This document shows positions 60,651 through 64,000 of a stretch of DNA of 64,000 nt, one piece after another. A model generated the notes under the pieces. That model saw only the letters and a program-made list of their open reading frames with translations. It did not search any database and was not told the origin of the DNA. The stretch is from Anthonomus grandis grandis (Eukaryota > Arthropoda > Insecta > Coleoptera > Curculionidae): positions 1,984,001 through 2,048,000 of the forward strand of contig NC_065549.1 of NCBI RefSeq assembly GCF_022605725.1, written 5' to 3'. Positions within the stretch are counted from its first letter, which is position 1. Every line of letters starts with the position of its first letter. The translations under genes were made by a program, and so were the position numbers.

Positions 60651-61801
60651 ATGTTATTTTCTAAATTTTAACATTAAAAGATTTTAAATTAAAAAAAAAA
60701 TAAGAAAATGTCAATCGTATCAATTTAAGTTATGCCCTTAGTAGCGTACAAATTGCATGAATTTAAATAATTTCTCTTTTCGTTTCTTAAAAAAATCTTA
60801 GTTCTTGAAAATAAAGAAGAAAATAAATAAAAATCTCATTTTTAATCTTTTTAAATGTACCGTACAAATTGCATGATTTAAAATAATTTTTTTTGCGCAT
60901 TTAAAAATAAAAAATATATAAACACTTGAAAATACGCCAAGTGTGTTCATTTAATTAATAAATTCCAGGTACAATCTGCATGATTTTATTTTTGTTGTTT
61001 TCTGAAATTTTAACTTATTAGAATTATTTTTTTTACTAAGATTAAAAAATGAAAATTAGAAAGAGGCCAATTATGTCCGTTTAGATTTTTTACTCCAGGA
61101 ACAATCTGCATGATTCTAAACAATTTTCTTTATTTTTTAAGAAATATTAATGTTTAAAAATTAAAACCAAGTAAATAGGAATTTTATATAGTTTTAGGAT
61201 ACAAATTCCATAATTTTGAATAATTTTTTTTTTAAATGTCAGTTATGCATTCCAGGTACAATTTGCATGATTTCAAGGTATTTTATTAGTTTTTTTTACG
61301 AAGTTTTGATCCTTGGAAATTAAAAAAAAAATTAAATCGCACGAACCCCATAATTTGAAATTATTTTTCTCTTGCTTCTTAAAGGAATTTAAACATTTAT
61401 AGAATAAAAAACAAAACAAACAAGCATACAAAAATTAAAAAAAAATTATAATGCCCTGTAAAAAAATTTAATTCCATTACCATATATCACGCAAAGTTAT
61501 GAATTCTAGGAACAAATTGCATGAATTGAAATAATTTTCTTCTTACTTTCTTAAGAAATTTAAACCCTTGTGGAAAAGAAAACGGCCAATCATGCTTATT
61601 TAAGTTATGCATTCCAGGTACAATCTGCATGAGCGGAAATATTTTTTTTCTGCTTTCTGAAGATATTTAAACATTTGAGGATTAAAAAAATAAAAAATAC
61701 GCAAATTTTGCCCATTAAAGTAATGGATTTCGGGTACTTTTTGGATCGTTTTAAATAACTTCTCGTGTTATTTTTTAGTCTTTTAAACTTGCATGATTTC
61801 A
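60651..61801 (+). repeat. 1,150-bp higher-order unit, first copy
   Basis: The anchor ATGTTATTTTCTAAATTTT starts at 60,651, 61,802 and 62,952, giving spacings of 1,151 and 1,150 bp. Differences between the first and second copies are few, for example the A-run near 60,790. Confidence 0.88.
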
Positions 61802-62951
61802 ATGTTATTTTCTAAATTTTAACATTAAAAGATTTTAAATTAAAAAAAAAATAAGAAAATGTCAATCGTATCAATTTAAGTTATGCCCTTAGTAGCGTAC
61901 AAATTGCATGAATTTAAATAATTTCTCTTTTCGTTTCTTAAAAATTCTTAGTTCTTGAAAATAAAGAAGAAAATAAATAAAAATCTCATTTTTAATCTTT
62001 TTAAATGTACCGTACAAATTGCATGATTTAAAATAATTTTTTTTGCGCATTTAAAAATAAAAAATATATAAACACTTGAAAATACGCCAAGTGTGTTCAT
62101 TTAATTAATAAATTCCAGGTACAATCTGCATGATTTTATTTTTGTTGTTTTCTGAAATTTTAACTTATTAGAATTATTTTTTTTACTAAGATTAAAAAAT
62201 GAAAATTAGAAAGAGGCCAATTATGTCCGTTTAGATTTTTTACTCCAGGAACAATCTGCATGATTCTAAACAATTTTCTTTATTTTTTAAGAAATATTAA
62301 TGTTTAAAAATTAAAACCAAGTAAATAGGAATTTTATATAGTTTTAGGATACAAATTCCATAATTTTGAATAATTTTTTTTTTAAATGTCAGTTATGCAT
62401 TCCAGGTACAATTTGCATGATTTCAAGGTATTTTATTAGTTTTTTTTACGAAGTTTTGATCCTTGGAAATTAAAAAAAAAATTAAATCGCACGAACCCCA
62501 TAATTTGAAATTATTTTTCTCTTGCTTCTTAAAGGAATTTAAACATTTATAGAATAAAAAACAAAACAAACAAGCATACAAAAATTAAAAAAAAATTATA
62601 ATGCCCTGTAAAAAAATTTAATTCCATTACCATATATCACGCAAAGTTATGAATTCTAGGAACAAATTGCATGAATTGAAATAATTTTCTTCTTACTTTC
62701 TTAAGAAATTTAAACCCTTGTGGAAAAGAAAACGGCCAATCATGCTTATTTAAGTTATGCATTCCAGGTACAATCTGCATGAGCGGAAATATTTTTTTTC
62801 TGCTTTCTGAAGATATTTAAACATTTGAGGATTAAAAAAATAAAAAATACGCAAATTTTGCCCATTAAAGTAATGGATTTCGGGTACTTTTTGGATCGTT
62901 TTAAATAACTTCTCGTGTTATTTTTTAGTCTTTTAAACTTGCATGATTTCA
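61802..62951 (+). repeat. 1,150-bp higher-order unit, second copy
   Basis: Nearly identical to the first and third copies over their shared length. Confidence 0.88.
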
Positions 62952-63835
62952 ATGTTATTTTCTAAATTTTAACATTAAAAGATTTTAAATTAAAAAAAAA
63001 ATAAGAAAATGTCAATCGTATCAATTTAAGTTATGCCCTTAGTAGCGTACAAATTGCATGAATTTAAATAATTTCTCTTTTCGTTTCTTAAAAATTCTTA
63101 GTTCTTGAAAATAAAGAAGAAAATAAATAAAAATCTCATTTTTAATCTTTTTAAATGTACCGTACAAATTGCATGATTTAAAATAATTTTTTTTGCGCAT
63201 TTAAAAATAAAAAATATATAAACACTTGAAAATACGCCAAGTGTGTTCATTTAATTAATAAATTCCAGGTACAATCTGCATGATTTTATTTTTGTTGTTT
63301 TCTGAAATTTTAACTTATTAGAATTATTTTTTTTACTAAGATTAAAAAATGAAAATTAGAAAGAGGCCAATTATGTCCGTTTAGATTTTTTACTCCAGGA
63401 ACAATCTGCATGATTCTAAACAATTTTCTTTATTTTTTAAGAAATATTAATGTTTAAAAATTAAAACCAAGTAAATAGGAATTTTATATAGTTTTAGGAT
63501 ACAAATTGAATAATTTTGAATAATTTTTTTTTAAATATCAGTTATGCATTCCAGGTACAATTTGCATGATTTCAAGGTATTTTATGAGTTTTTTTTACGA
63601 AGTTTTGATCCTTGGAAATTAAAAAAAAAAATTAAATCGCACGAACCTCATAATTTGAAATTATTTTTCTCTTGCTTCTTAAAGGAATTTAAATATTTAT
63701 AGAATAAAAAACAAAACAAACAAGCAAACAAAAATTTAAAAAAAAAATATAATGCCCTGTAAAAAAATTTAATTCCATTACCGTATATCACGCAAAGTTA
63801 TGAATTCTAGGAACAAATTGCATGAATTGAAATAT
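62952..63835 (+). repeat. 1,150-bp higher-order unit, third copy, partial
   Basis: Matches the second copy for about 880 bp, with several substitutions in its last 350 bp. It then departs at about 63,835 (GAAATATTTTTTTCCAG versus GAAATAATTTTCTTC). Confidence 0.85.
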
Positions 63836-64000
63836 TTTTTTCCAGATAAATAATTAAAACAATTTCAATCCTGTTAATTTAAGTAATAGATACAATCTGC
63901 ATGATTTTAAACAATTTTCTCGATTTAAAAGAAAAAAGATTCTTGGAAATATAACAGAAAATAAATAAATTTAGTTTATGCATTTGAAGTACAAATTGCA

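Larger units (their letters stand above)
60000..64000 (+). repeat. Array F, units of about 95-140 bp with TTAAGTTATGCAT ... TACAAATTGCATGA
   Basis: A repeated two-part word, CATTTAAGTTATGCATT then CAGGTACAATTTGCATGA, recurs throughout. In one higher-order unit, GTACAA(A/T)(T/C)TGCATGA-type words occur near 61,616, 61,905, 62,010, 62,117, 62,250, 62,405, 62,660 and 62,766. The 60,000-60,640 part is more diverged. The array runs off the window end. Two identical 65-codon minus frames are repeat-derived. Confidence 0.88.

Noticed and set aside
61605..61802. 65-codon minus-strand frame repeated identically at 62,755-62,952
   Set aside because: Identity comes from tandem duplication of array F, not coding constraint; diverged units break the frame.

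Overview
This window looks like non-coding, repeat-saturated nuclear DNA of an insect. The evidence is strong A+T richness, long poly-A/T runs, decayed non-LTR retrotransposons whose reverse transcriptase resembles the Jockey/CR1 group, short elements beginning with TATACAGGGTG, a mariner-like miniature element, and many satellite-type arrays with monomers of about 168-182 bp. A beetle is my best guess, from repeat style only, with low confidence. I found no host protein-coding gene, tRNA or rRNA gene. Most open frames are chance frames inside repeats. The only recognisable coding remnants are two broken reverse transcriptases, at 40,376-42,148 (+) and about 56,340-57,650 (-).

Layout, left part. 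A degenerate tandem family fills 1-2,960 and recurs inverted at 4,250-5,230. A 168-bp array lies at 5,330-5,880, about ten copies of a 180-bp monomer at 7,100-8,840, and a two-copy 172-bp repeat at 8,950-9,250. An element with inverted ends lies at 12,130-13,080, and a CpG-containing single-copy block at 13,300-14,090. A higher-order array occupies 14,740-20,500, with units of 1,618, 1,776 and 1,775 bp; the last two are nearly identical. It is built from a short hairpin motif, TGCCTGGAAT...ATTCCAGGCA, and degenerates to 21,900. A CpG-containing single-copy block follows at 22,440-22,980, then nested repeats to 24,900. The hairpin family returns in the opposite orientation at 25,080-28,630.

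Middle part. An AT-rich satellite (core AGTGCAAAAATTAAATA) appears at 29,900-31,140 and 33,400-34,690, and inverted at 39,560-44,000. The first two blocks end in a direct duplication (31,190-31,740 and 34,685-35,225). Another degenerate array covers 35,220-38,560. A retrotransposon copy sits inside the inverted satellite, where neighbouring units preserve the empty site.

Right part. A mariner-like miniature element lies at 44,042-44,612. A 175-bp satellite fills 46,600-51,520 and contains a 2,150-bp segment that appears identical in two tandem copies, including a (AAT)n tract of about 130 bp. Then come a three-copy degenerate repeat (53,370-54,780), a CpG-rich block (55,640-56,150), the second dead retrotransposon, and a final array (60,000-64,000) with a 1,150-bp higher-order unit. 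That array shares the motif ATTTAAGTTATGCAT with scattered sites across the whole window.

Several short, less AT-rich, non-repetitive islands stand out between the arrays (3,240-3,560; 6,040-6,360; 9,640-10,000; 13,300-14,090; 22,440-22,980; 29,280-29,520; 32,230-32,560; 38,740-39,120; 45,600-45,960; 52,800-53,110; 55,640-56,150; 59,560-59,790). They are the best candidates for regulatory or exonic sequence, so the window could be a very large intron or intergenic region. That is inference. All coordinates of degenerate repeats are approximate and read by eye.
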